This document shows positions 1 to 6,938 of a DNA stretch of 10,248 nucleotides, piece after piece (the first letter of the stretch is position 1; every line of letters begins with the position of its first letter). Both the position numbers and the translations under genes were made by a program. The stretch comes from Actinomycetes bacterium (lineage in GTDB: Bacteria > Actinomycetota > Acidimicrobiia > Acidimicrobiales > Microtrichaceae): positions 1 through 10,248 of the forward strand of contig JAEXGP010000002.1 of NCBI GenBank assembly GCA_023450775.1. The letters run 5' to 3'. The notes below the pieces were generated by a model. It saw nothing but the letters and a program-made list of their open reading frames with translations, was not told the origin of the DNA and did no database searches.

Positions 1-1
1 G

Positions 2-1504
2 GGGGCCGGCGCTGCGGAGAACGGAGTCGGCGCGGATGCTGCGGGGGCCGCAGGGGAGGAGCCGGAGCTGGCCGGCGTGCCGGTGACGCCGGCGCTGCGC
101 CGGTGGTTCCGCACCGAGCTGGCGGCAGGACGCCGGCCGCCCAACCCGCTCGAGCCCGGCGAGGCCGGCGCGTTCCTGGACGCGCTCGCCGGTCCAGGCC
201 GTCCGGACGGCTCGGGCGTGTCGCTCGCCGCCGACCTGGTGCTCGAGGACCGACCCGACGTGGCGGCGGCCTTCCCGTCGCCGAGGTGGGCGGACCGCGA
301 CTCGTTCGTCCGCTGGCTGTGGACGCACGGCATCCGCGAGCGAGCGATGGGACTCGCGGTCCTGCCCGACCGTCCCCTCCGGCGGGAGACGGTCGCCACC
401 ACCCGGCCGCGCAGAGGCGGCGTGAACCTGGTCGGGTACCTGGACGGCGACCTCGGCCTGGGCGTCGCGGCCCGCCACCTGCGCACCGCCCTGGAGTCCG
501 CCGGCGTGGAGGTGACCAGCGTCCCGTACGACCGGACCAGCAGCCGTCGCAACGCCGTCGACGGCGTGCAGCGGTTCGAGGCGCCGCACGCGGTGAACCT
601 CCTGATGATCACGCCGGACCAGCTGCCGTACTTCGTCGCCGACGTCGGGCCGGCGTTCCTGGCCGGCCGTCGCAACATCGGGCTCTGGTACTGGGAGACC
701 GACGTGCTCACCGAGCGCCAGCTGTCCTCGTTCGGCCACGTGGACGAGGTCTGGGCGTCGACCCGCTACCTGGCCGACGTGTTCGGCCACTACGACCGGG
801 TGCCGGTCGCGCTCGTGCCGGTGCCGCTCGAGTTCGAGGACCCCGAGGTCGTGCCCGGCGACCGGGAGCGCCTGGGCCTGGACGACCGCTTCACCGTCCT
901 GTTCTCGTTCGACTTCCTGTCGGTGATGGAGCGCAAGAACCCGATCGGCCTGGTCGAGGCGTACCGGCGTGCGTTCGGCGCCGACGACGGCGCACGGCTG
1001 ATCCTGAAGTCGATCAACGGCGAGGTGTTCCCCGAGCAGCTGGAGCGCCTGCTCGACGCCGTCGGCGACCGGGCCGACATCGAGGTGTGGGACCGGTACC
1101 TGGACGCGCGGGACCGCCTGGCGCTGGTCGCGGTGGCGGACTGCTACGCGTCGCTGCACCGGTCCGAGGGCCTGGGCCTGACCATGGCGGAGGCCATGTC
1201 GGTCGGCACGCCGGTGGTGGCGACCGCCTACTCGGGCAACCTCGACTTCATGGGCGAGGGCGACGCGTTGCTGGTGCCGGCCACCGAGGTGGAGATCGGA
1301 CCGGGCCAGTTCTACCCGGCGGACGGGCACTGGGCGGACCCCGACCTGGACGCCGCCGCGGCCGCGCTGCGCCGCCTGGCCGACGAACCGGCGCTCCGCG
1401 AGCAGCTGGCCGTGCGTGGGCGGGCCGCGCTCGAGGGGTTCCGCAGCGACCGGGTGGGCATGATCGCGGCGCGGCGCCTGCGTGAGCTAGGACTTGTCGG
1501 ATGA
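2..1504 (+). CDS. GT-B glycosyltransferase (GT4-like), probably 5'-partial
   Basis: Probable cytosolic retaining glycosyltransferase that moves a sugar from a nucleotide donor to a glycan acceptor; donor and acceptor cannot be read from the sequence. Numbering from GTG 77 (475 residues): a helical N-terminal segment (about 1-110) has the RPD..AAFP and DSFVRWLWTHG patterns often found next to actinobacterial GT domains. The acceptor-side Rossmann domain begins at NLVGYLDGDLGLGVA (117-131), followed by GLWYWETD (202-209). The donor-side domain has FSFDFLSVMERKNP (276-289), K311, and an EX7E motif at E364/E372 within SEGLGLTMAEAM. The frame is open from base 2 with an Ala/Gly/Glu-rich, linker-like translation, so the protein may begin outside the window, perhaps with another domain. 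GTG 77 is the main internal alternative, but its purine-rich AGGGGAGGA (52-60) lies 16 nt away, which is long for a ribosome site. The stop overlaps the next start (ATGA). GT assignment is strong; start and substrate are open. Confidence 0.88.
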   Translation, partial: GAGAAENGVGADAAGAAGEEPELAGVPVTPALRRWFRTELAAGRRPPNPLEPGEAGAFLDALAGPGRPDGSGVSLAADLVLEDRPDVAAAFPSPRWADRDSFVRWLWTHGIRERAMGLAVLPDRPLRRETVATTRPRRGGVNLVGYLDGDLGLGVAARHLRTALESAGVEVTSVPYDRTSSRRNAVDGVQRFEAPHAVNLLMITPDQLPYFVADVGPAFLAGRRNIGLWYWETDVLTERQLSSFGHVDEVWASTRYLADVFGHYDRVPVALVPVPLEFEDPEVVPGDRERLGLDDRFTVLFSFDFLSVMERKNPIGLVEAYRRAFGADDGARLILKSINGEVFPEQLERLLDAVGDRADIEVWDRYLDARDRLALVAVADCYASLHRSEGLGLTMAEAMSVGTPVVATAYSGNLDFMGEGDALLVPATEVEIGPGQFYPADGHWADPDLDAAAAALRRLADEPALREQLAVRGRAALEGFRSDRVGMIAARRLRELGLVG

Positions 1505-1800
1505 GGACGCGGATCAAGCAGCTCGTGCGCTCGGCGCTGTCGCCCCTGCTGCGGTGGATGTCGGCGCAGCTCGCCGTGCTCGACGCCCGCCTGGTGGACC
1601 TCCAGTCGGGTCAGGACGACCTCGCCCGCCTGAACCGGGCCGTGATCGAGGCCCACAGCTCCGAGATCGACGTGATCGGGCGTGAGCTGGCGCAGCAGCG
1701 CCTGCTCCTGGAGTCGCTCGAGCTGCGCCAGGCCGAGCTGATCGCCGAGGTGCGCGCCCGCACCGCCGACGGCGTGGGCGACGCCCGCTTGGTCGACTGA
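1501..1800 (+). CDS. Small coiled-coil protein in GT cassette
   Basis: A 99-residue protein of unknown function. Residues 1-20 (MRTRIKQLVRSALSPLLRWM) form a basic, amphipathic stretch. About 22-87 is a heptad-like alpha-helical coiled coil rich in Leu, Glu, Gln and Arg with no Gly or Pro breaks apart from one Gly at 37 and one at 60. There is no signal peptide, full transmembrane segment or catalytic motif. The start is supported by a 4-nt ATGA overlap with the upstream GT stop and by TAGGA at 1488-1492, 8 nt before the ATG. The next GT begins 5 nt after the stop, so the three genes are probably co-translated. By context it may scaffold, oligomerise or anchor the neighbouring glycosyltransferases at the membrane. 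That role is inference; the coiled coil itself is readable. Confidence 0.75.
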   Translation: MRTRIKQLVRSALSPLLRWMSAQLAVLDARLVDLQSGQDDLARLNRAVIEAHSSEIDVIGRELAQQRLLLESLELRQAELIAEVRARTADGVGDARLVD

Positions 1801-1805
1801 CCGGG

Positions 1806-4154
1806 ATGGGTGGGGTCGCGGTCGACCTGCGGGCGCTGCAGGCACACGAGCACGCCGTCCGCGGCATCGGGCGCTACACGCTGCAGCTGATCCGGGAGAT
1901 CGAGCGCATCGACCCCACCGCGCTGCGCGTGCTGGTCGCCGACCCCATGCTGCCGATGCACGCCGAGATGCTGCGGCTGCTGCCGACCGGCAAGGTCCGC
2001 CGCAGCGACGACATCGAGCTCGACGCGGACCCGCCGGCGGTGTTCCACGTGACCAGCCCGTTCGTGGAGGCGGTGTCGCAGGTGACGCTGCTGCCGCCGT
2101 GGATCGGCCCGTCCACCGGCATCGTCGCCACCGCGTACGACCTGATCCCGGCCCGGTTCCCCGAGGTCTACCTGCGCGACCCGGTCGCGGAGGTCGGCTA
2201 CCGGCAGCGCCTGGCCTTCCTGCGGTCCTGCGACCGCGTGCTGTCCATCTCGGACGCGACCAGTCGGGACCTGGTCGAGCTCGGTCACGTGCCCGAGGCC
2301 CGGGTCGTCACCGTCCACGGCGGCGTCGACGACGTGTTCACCCCCGGCGACCGTCCGCCCGAGGAGATCCTCCGCCGGCTGGCGCCCCACCTGCCGGCGC
2401 ACACCACTCCGGCCGGGTACCTGCTGTGCCCGAGCGGCGTGGAGTGGCGCAAGAACCTGGACCGCCTGCTGCAGGCGTGGTCCACGGTGGACCCCGAGCT
2501 GCGACGCCGCTTCCCGCTCGTGGTGCAGTGCCACGTGGACCCGTCCGCCCGCGAGTCGCTCGAGGCCCGGGCCCGGGCGCTCGGCATCGCTGACGACGTC
2601 GCGCTGACCGGGGCGGTGTCGGAGTCCGTGCTGGTCGACCTGTTCCGGGGCGCCCGTGCCGTGGTGTTCCCGTCGCTGTACGAGGGACTCGGCCTGCCGG
2701 TGCTCGAGGCCCGCCGCTGCGGCACCGCCGCGGTCGTGGGCGACAACTCGTCGCTGCGGGAGCTGGTCGAGGACCCGCGGGCGCGCTTCGACGCCACCGA
2801 CGTGGCCGACATCGCCCGCGTGGTCACGCACGTGCTCGACGACGACGGGTTCCGCGCCGAGCTGGTGGCCCAGCCGATCCCGTCCCGCTTCGAGTGGCCC
2901 GAGGTCGCCCGCCGCGTGCTGCGCGAGCACGACTCGCTCCAGCGGCGTCCCGCGCTCGCCGTGCGCTCGCCCCGACCGCGCCTGGCGATCGCGTCACCGG
3001 TGCCGCCGCAGCTCAGCGGCCCGTCGGCCTACATGGTCCACCTGCTCGAGCACCTCCCCCGGTACTGCGACGTCACGCTGTTCACCAGCATCGAGCCCGG
3101 CGTCGCCGAGGTCCCCGACGGGATCCGGGTCGAGCGCCTGCGGGACCTGCCGCTGATCGAGCGCATCGAGGGCCGCTTCGACGAGGTCGTGTACTTCCTG
3201 GGCAACAGCCAGCACCACCTCCACGAGGAGCGGATGCTGGCCCGACGTCCCGGCGCCGTGTTCCTGCACGACGCCCGGCTGACGATCCTGTACTCGGAGA
3301 TGGCCCGGCGGCACCCGGAGCTGCTGCCCGAGGGGTTCGGCGCCGCGCTGCACCGGATGTACCCGGGCCGCTACCCGGCGCCGATGGGCGGCGCCGGCTA
3401 CCTCCCGCTGCCCGAGGAGCTCCTGTTCGGCGTGCTGATGGTGGCCGACGTCGCGCGGATCGCGACGCGGTTGTTCGTCCACTCCGAGCACGCGGCCGAC
3501 CTGGTCGAGCTCGACTGCGGCCGCCGGCCCGAGGTGCTGTTCTCGATCCCGTCGCCGGTCCTGGACGACCTGGTGGCCGGGCGCGAGGCCCGGGAGGCAG
3601 CCGCTCGGCCGACGATCACGTCGTTCGGGTTCGTGAGCCCCGCCAAGCGCAGCGAGGTCCTGCTCGCGGCGATGGCCGACGTGCCCGACGCCGAGCTGGC
3701 GCTGGTCGGGCACTCGGGCGAGGAGTTCCTGGACGCGCTCCGGGCGAACTCCCGCGAGCTCGGCATCGGCGACCGCGTGACCGTCACGGGCAAGGTCACC
3801 GACGAGGAGTACCGGCAGTGGCTGGAGCGCACCACGGTCGCCGTGCAGCTGCGCCTCTCCACGAACGGCGAGTCCTCGGCCTCGGTGGCCGAGACGCTGG
3901 CCGCCGGCATCCCGACCGTGGTGACCGACATCGGCACGTTCGCCGAGTACCCCGACGACGTCGTGGTCAAGGCCCCCGTCGACCTGGACACCCACGGCCT
4001 GGCCGAGCTGCTGGCCGGCCTGCTCGCGGACGAGGACCGGCTGGCGGAGCTGTCCACCGCAGGGCGCGCCTACGCCGTCGGCAACACCTACGACGCCGCG
4101 GCGCGACGGCTGGTCGAGGGGCTCCTCGGCTCGCCGGCCCGGCGCCGGGTGTGA
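1806..4154 (+). CDS. Tandem two-domain GT-B glycosyltransferase (GT4 + GT4-like)
   Basis: A 782-residue protein with two complete GT-B modules, probably adding two linkages, or one repeatedly, to a glycan in the cytosol. Module 1 (about 1-375) is classic GT4: VAVDLRAL at the N-terminus, RGIGRYT (19-25), AYDLIPARFPEVYL (110-123), SISDATSRDL (147-156), the donor-phosphate pair R215/K216 in GVEWRKN, and an EX7E motif at E293/E301 in YEGLGLPVLEA. Module 2 (about 391-776) begins RLAIASPVPPQLSGPS, then has FLHDARLT (486-493), SFGFVSPAKRSE (606-617) and NGESSASVAETLAAGIPTVV (687-706). Its acidic pair E689/E696 is spaced EX6E, not EX7E. A short Arg/Pro-rich linker (about 378-392) joins the modules. 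The ATG lies 5 nt after the coiled-coil gene and has only a weak ribosome site, suggesting translational coupling. Tandem GT4 fusions are known in O-antigen and capsule synthesis; the sugars transferred here are unknown. Confidence 0.92.
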   Translation: MGGVAVDLRALQAHEHAVRGIGRYTLQLIREIERIDPTALRVLVADPMLPMHAEMLRLLPTGKVRRSDDIELDADPPAVFHVTSPFVEAVSQVTLLPPWIGPSTGIVATAYDLIPARFPEVYLRDPVAEVGYRQRLAFLRSCDRVLSISDATSRDLVELGHVPEARVVTVHGGVDDVFTPGDRPPEEILRRLAPHLPAHTTPAGYLLCPSGVEWRKNLDRLLQAWSTVDPELRRRFPLVVQCHVDPSARESLEARARALGIADDVALTGAVSESVLVDLFRGARAVVFPSLYEGLGLPVLEARRCGTAAVVGDNSSLRELVEDPRARFDATDVADIARVVTHVLDDDGFRAELVAQPIPSRFEWPEVARRVLREHDSLQRRPALAVRSPRPRLAIASPVPPQLSGPSAYMVHLLEHLPRYCDVTLFTSIEPGVAEVPDGIRVERLRDLPLIERIEGRFDEVVYFLGNSQHHLHEERMLARRPGAVFLHDARLTILYSEMARRHPELLPEGFGAALHRMYPGRYPAPMGGAGYLPLPEELLFGVLMVADVARIATRLFVHSEHAADLVELDCGRRPEVLFSIPSPVLDDLVAGREAREAAARPTITSFGFVSPAKRSEVLLAAMADVPDAELALVGHSGEEFLDALRANSRELGIGDRVTVTGKVTDEEYRQWLERTTVAVQLRLSTNGESSASVAETLAAGIPTVVTDIGTFAEYPDDVVVKAPVDLDTHGLAELLAGLLADEDRLAELSTAGRAYAVGNTYDAAARRLVEGLLGSPARRRV

Positions 4155-4188
4155 CCTGCGCACTGGGGGAGTTGCGGGGATCTGCTGG

Positions 4189-4194
4189 TAGAAC
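4189..4194 (+). promoter_or_regulatory. Possible -10 box of a leaderless rmlA promoter
   Basis: TAGAAC ends 7 nt before the rmlA GTG, which would place transcription start at or beside the start codon. No Shine-Dalgarno sequence lies at a usable distance (the nearest purine run, GCGGGGA, is about 21 nt upstream), which favours leaderless translation, common in actinobacteria. The last base departs from TANNNT and no convincing -35 is present at 16-19 nt, so this is a weak call. If real, it would give the rml genes a promoter separate from the upstream GT cassette. Confidence 0.35.
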
Positions 4195-4201
4195 TGGACG
4201 T

Positions 4202-5308
4202 GTGAAGGGACTGATCCTCTCCGGCGGCGCCGGCACGCGCCTGCGGCCGATCACCCACACGAGCGCGAAGCAGCTCGTGCCGGTCGCCAACAAGCCGATC
4301 CTCTTCTACGGCATCGAGGACATGGTCGAGGCGGGGATCACCGACATCGGGATCATCACCGGTGAGACCGGCGCCGAGGTCATGGAGGCCGTCGGCGACG
4401 GGTCGGAGTTCGGGGCCAAGGTCACCTACATCCCGCAGGAGGAGCCGCTCGGGCTGGCCCACTGCGTGCTCATCGCCAAGGACTTCCTGGGGGACGACGA
4501 CTTCGTCATGTACCTCGGCGACAACATGCTCCAGCAGGGCCTGGTCGACTTCGTCGCCACGTTCGAGGAGGACCGCGAGCGGGCCAACACACCGACCCTT
4601 CACGAGGAGGTCGTGCCGCCCGCCGCCCAGATCCTGCTGTGCCCCGTCCCCGACCCGCACCGCTTCGGCGTGGCGGAGGTGGACGACCAGGGCCACGTGG
4701 TGCGGCTGGTCGAGAAGCCGGCGGACCCGCCCTCGGACCTGGCGCTCGTGGGCGTGTACCTGTTCACCCCGGCCATCCACACCGCGGTCGAGGCCATCGA
4801 GCCGTCGCCCCGCGGCGAGCTGGAGATCACCGACGCCATCCAGTGGCTGATCGACCACGGTCACCGGGTCCGCCACGACCGGCTGACCGGGTGGTGGCTC
4901 GACACCGGCAAGAAGGACCCGCTGCTCGAGTCCAACCGGCGCGTGCTCGAGACGCTGGAGCCCCGGGTCGCCGGCCGGGTGGACGAGCGCTCCGTGCTCG
5001 ACGGCCGCGTGGTGATCGAGGAGGGCGCGGAGGTGCTCGACTCGCACATCCGCGGACCGGCGGTCATCGGCGCCGGCACGCGCATCGAGCGCACGTACGT
5101 GGGGCCGTTCACCGCGATCGCCTCGGACTGCGTGGTCACGGACTCCGAGATCGAGCACTCGGTCGTGCTCGAGCGGGCCACGATCTCCGGCGTCCCCCGG
5201 CTGACCGACTCGCTGATCGGCCGCGACGCCACCGTCCGTCGTTCGGCAGGCCGGCCGGCCGCCACACGCCTGATGATCGGCGACGACTGCACGATCGACC
5301 TGCTCTGA
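4202..5308 (+). CDS. rmlA: Glucose-1-phosphate thymidylyltransferase, long form
   Basis: First step of dTDP-L-rhamnose synthesis: dTTP plus glucose-1-phosphate gives dTDP-glucose and pyrophosphate, in the cytosol. The 368-residue protein opens with the nucleotidyltransferase signature LSGGAGTRLRPITHTSAKQL (6-25) and PVANKP (27-32). It continues with PLGLAH (82-87), the metal/sugar site MYLGDN (103-108), RFGVAEV (154-160), LVEKP (169-173), GELEITDAIQWL (205-216) and GWWLDTGK (230-237). Residues about 265-368 carry hexapeptide-like turns (VIEEGAEV, AVIGAGTRI, TAIASDCVV) of a left-handed beta helix, as in the long StrD-like RmlA class rather than the shorter enterobacterial form. The start is GTG 4202 because the signature begins about eight residues later; the frame stays open far upstream only through GC bias. 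About 15 residues (near 126-141) look inserted compared with my recall of the family. First gene of rmlACBD. Confidence 0.95.
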   Translation: MKGLILSGGAGTRLRPITHTSAKQLVPVANKPILFYGIEDMVEAGITDIGIITGETGAEVMEAVGDGSEFGAKVTYIPQEEPLGLAHCVLIAKDFLGDDDFVMYLGDNMLQQGLVDFVATFEEDRERANTPTLHEEVVPPAAQILLCPVPDPHRFGVAEVDDQGHVVRLVEKPADPPSDLALVGVYLFTPAIHTAVEAIEPSPRGELEITDAIQWLIDHGHRVRHDRLTGWWLDTGKKDPLLESNRRVLETLEPRVAGRVDERSVLDGRVVIEEGAEVLDSHIRGPAVIGAGTRIERTYVGPFTAIASDCVVTDSEIEHSVVLERATISGVPRLTDSLIGRDATVRRSAGRPAATRLMIGDDCTIDLL

Positions 5309-5347
5309 CCGACGGCCAGCAGCACCGACCACCAGCCCGCCAGCGAC

Positions 5348-5353
5348 GAGGGA
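5348..5353 (+). promoter_or_regulatory. Ribosome binding site of rmlC
   Basis: GAGGGA lies 11 nt before the ATG at 5365 and supports that start. The rest of the 56-nt rmlA-rmlC gap shows no convincing promoter or hairpin, so rmlC is probably read from the rmlA transcript. Confidence 0.6.
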
Positions 5354-5364
5354 CAGCCAGCCCC

Positions 5365-5931
5365 ATGCCCGACGTGAACCCATCCGACGTGATCGACGGC
5401 GTGTACGTCGTGACGCCCAACCTCTTCGGTGACGACCGCGGCTACTTCGTCGAGACCTACCGCCGCCAGTGGTTCCCGGGCGGACGCGAGATGGTGCAGG
5501 CCAACCGCGGCAACCGAGTGGCCGGCTGCATCGTCGGGCTGCACTACCACCTGCACCAGGCGGACTACTGGTACGTGCCGTTCGGCCACGCCCGCGTGGT
5601 CCTGCACGACCTGCGCCAGGGCAGCCCGACCGACGGCGCCACGCAGATGATCGACCTGGGCGAGGTCGACGGGGGCCCGAACGAGCACCTGGGCGTGTAC
5701 ATCCCGCCGGGGGTGGCGCACGGGTTCGCGTCGATCACCGACATGACGATCACGTACCTGGTCGACAGCTACTACAACCCGGCCGACGAGCTGGGCGTGG
5801 CCTGGGACGACCCCGCCATCGGCGCCGACTGGGGCGTGACGGACCCGATCCTGTCCGACCGCGACCGTGCCAACCCGCGCCGCGCCGACATCGAGCCCAT
5901 GTGGCAGCCCCACGCCTCGCTCCGCACCTGA
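5365..5931 (+). CDS. rmlC: dTDP-4-dehydrorhamnose 3,5-epimerase family protein, divergent
   Basis: Cupin-fold sugar-nucleotide epimerase, expected to convert dTDP-4-keto-6-deoxyglucose to dTDP-4-keto-L-rhamnose. Its 188 residues match the usual RmlC length. Family landmarks are GDDRGYFVETYR (22-33), GLHY (58-61, with H60 as the presumed base), HDLRQGSPTDGAT (81-93), YIPPGVAHGFASI (112-124), YLVDSYYNPADELGVAWDDP (131-150) and DPILSDRD (160-167), whose acidic residues could pair with H60. The pocket is unusual: the Arg before GLHY in typical RmlC is Val57, and the Gln-x-Lys-Leu segment reads QADYWYV (65-71), placing Asp where Lys is usual. I recall similar sequences in other actinobacteria, so this is probably a subfamily rather than a damaged gene. 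Its place between rmlA and rmlB supports a role in the same pathway, but a 3- or 5-only epimerase is possible. Confidence 0.88.
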   Translation: MPDVNPSDVIDGVYVVTPNLFGDDRGYFVETYRRQWFPGGREMVQANRGNRVAGCIVGLHYHLHQADYWYVPFGHARVVLHDLRQGSPTDGATQMIDLGEVDGGPNEHLGVYIPPGVAHGFASITDMTITYLVDSYYNPADELGVAWDDPAIGADWGVTDPILSDRDRANPRRADIEPMWQPHASLRT

Positions 5932-5933
5932 TC

Positions 5934-5945
5934 GAGAGGGAAGGA
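5934..5945 (+). promoter_or_regulatory. Ribosome binding site of rmlB
   Basis: The purine run GAGAGGGAAGGA ends 2 nt before GTG 5948; its AGAGGGA part lies at a better distance. It selects GTG 5948 over in-frame codons further upstream, which would overlap rmlC. Confidence 0.7.
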
Positions 5946-5947
5946 CT

Positions 5948-6916
5948 GTGCGACTCTTCGTGACCGGCGGCGCCGGCTTCATCGGATCCAACTACGTCCG
6001 GCACGTGCTCGGCACCACCGACGACTCGGTGACGGTGTTCGACGCCCTCACCTACGCGGGCAACCGGGCCAACCTCGCCGAGTTCGACGACGACCCCCGG
6101 TTCACGTTCGTCCACGGCGACATCTGCGACCGTGCCGCGGTCGCCGCCGCCCTCCCGGGCCACGACGCCGTCGTGCACTTCGCGGCCGAGAGCCACGTGG
6201 ACCGATCGCTGCTCGACCCCGACGTGTTCGTCCGGACCAACTGCTCCGGCACCAACGTCATGTGCGACCTCGCCGTCGAGGTCGGCGTCGAGCGGTTCCT
6301 GCACATCTCGACCGACGAGGTGTACGGCTCGATCGACGAGGGGTCGTTCAGCGAGACCGACCGCCTGAGCCCGCGGTCGCCGTACAGCGCGGCGAAGGCG
6401 GGATCGGATCTGATCGCGCTGGCGTACCACGAGACCCACGACCTGCCGGTCGTCGTCACCCGGTCCTCCAACCAGTTCGGGCCGTACCAGTTCCCGGAGA
6501 AGCTCATCCCGTTCTTCGTGACGTCGCTGCTGCAGGGCCGCAACGTGCCGCTGTACGGCGACGGGCTGAACGTGCGGGACTGGCTCTACGTGCTGGACAA
6601 CTGCGCGGGTGTGGACCTGGTGCTGCGCCAGGGCACGGTCGGCGAGATCTACAACATCGGCGCGGGCAACGAGCTCACCAACCGGGTGATCACCGACCGC
6701 CTGCTCTCGATCCTGGGCAAGGACGAGTCCTCGGTCACCTACGTGGAGGATCGCAAGGGCCACGACCGCCGCTACTCGATCCGGACCGACAAGGTGCGGG
6801 AGCTGGGATGGGTGCCGGCGAAGGACTTCGACTCGGCCCTCGAGGAGACCGTCGCGTTCTACGTCGATCACCCCGAGTGGTGGCAACCGCTGCTCGAGCG
6901 CGTCCGCAACCGCTGA
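5948..6916 (+). CDS. rmlB: dTDP-glucose 4,6-dehydratase
   Basis: Second pathway step: NAD-dependent removal of water from dTDP-glucose to give dTDP-4-keto-6-deoxyglucose. It is an extended short-chain dehydrogenase of 322 residues, close to the usual length of about 330. Visible features are the NAD loop VTGGAGFIGSNY (5-16), DALTYAGN (32-39), VHGDICD (55-61), HFAAESHVDRS (77-87), the catalytic triplet T122-D123-E124 in STDEVYGS, the Y146xxxK150 pair in SPYSAAKAGSD, RSSNQFGPYQFPEKLIPFF (172-190), VRDWLYV (209-215) and YNIGAGNELTN (235-245). All key dehydratase residues are present. The common NNYGP reads NQFGP, a mild variation. GTG 5948 is chosen because the NAD loop begins five residues in and a strong ribosome site precedes it. 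It lies 16 nt after rmlC and 22 nt before rmlD, consistent with one transcript. Confidence 0.96.
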   Translation: MRLFVTGGAGFIGSNYVRHVLGTTDDSVTVFDALTYAGNRANLAEFDDDPRFTFVHGDICDRAAVAAALPGHDAVVHFAAESHVDRSLLDPDVFVRTNCSGTNVMCDLAVEVGVERFLHISTDEVYGSIDEGSFSETDRLSPRSPYSAAKAGSDLIALAYHETHDLPVVVTRSSNQFGPYQFPEKLIPFFVTSLLQGRNVPLYGDGLNVRDWLYVLDNCAGVDLVLRQGTVGEIYNIGAGNELTNRVITDRLLSILGKDESSVTYVEDRKGHDRRYSIRTDKVRELGWVPAKDFDSALEETVAFYVDHPEWWQPLLERVRNR

Positions 6917-6923
6917 GCCCCAC

Positions 6924-6932
6924 GGGAGGGAA
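6924..6932 (+). promoter_or_regulatory. Ribosome binding site of rmlD
   Basis: GGGAGGGAA lies 6 nt before GTG 6939, close to ideal spacing, and sets the rmlD start. Confidence 0.75.
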
Positions 6933-6938
6933 CCCCAC

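Noticed and set aside
4138..4149. Perfect 12-bp palindrome CCCGGCGCCGGG at the end of the tandem GT gene
   Set aside because: It has no loop and no T-run, lies inside codons, and such GC palindromes are expected by chance in this composition. Not called a terminator.
2894..4201. Large upstream extension of the rmlA frame
   Set aside because: The frame is open but encodes Arg/Ala/Pro-rich shadow sequence over the tandem GT. The RmlA signature begins about eight residues after GTG 4202, the family's normal N-terminus.
1611..5383. Minus-strand open frames of 390-440 codons opposite the tandem GT and rmlA
   Set aside because: Same cause: the repetitive His/Arg/Gly/Val-rich composition mirrors plus-strand codons, and the plus strand has clear catalytic motifs throughout.
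5867..5947. Earlier rmlB start overlapping the end of rmlC
   Set aside because: The extra 27 residues do not resemble RmlB, whose NAD loop should be near the N-terminus. GTG 5948 has a strong ribosome site.
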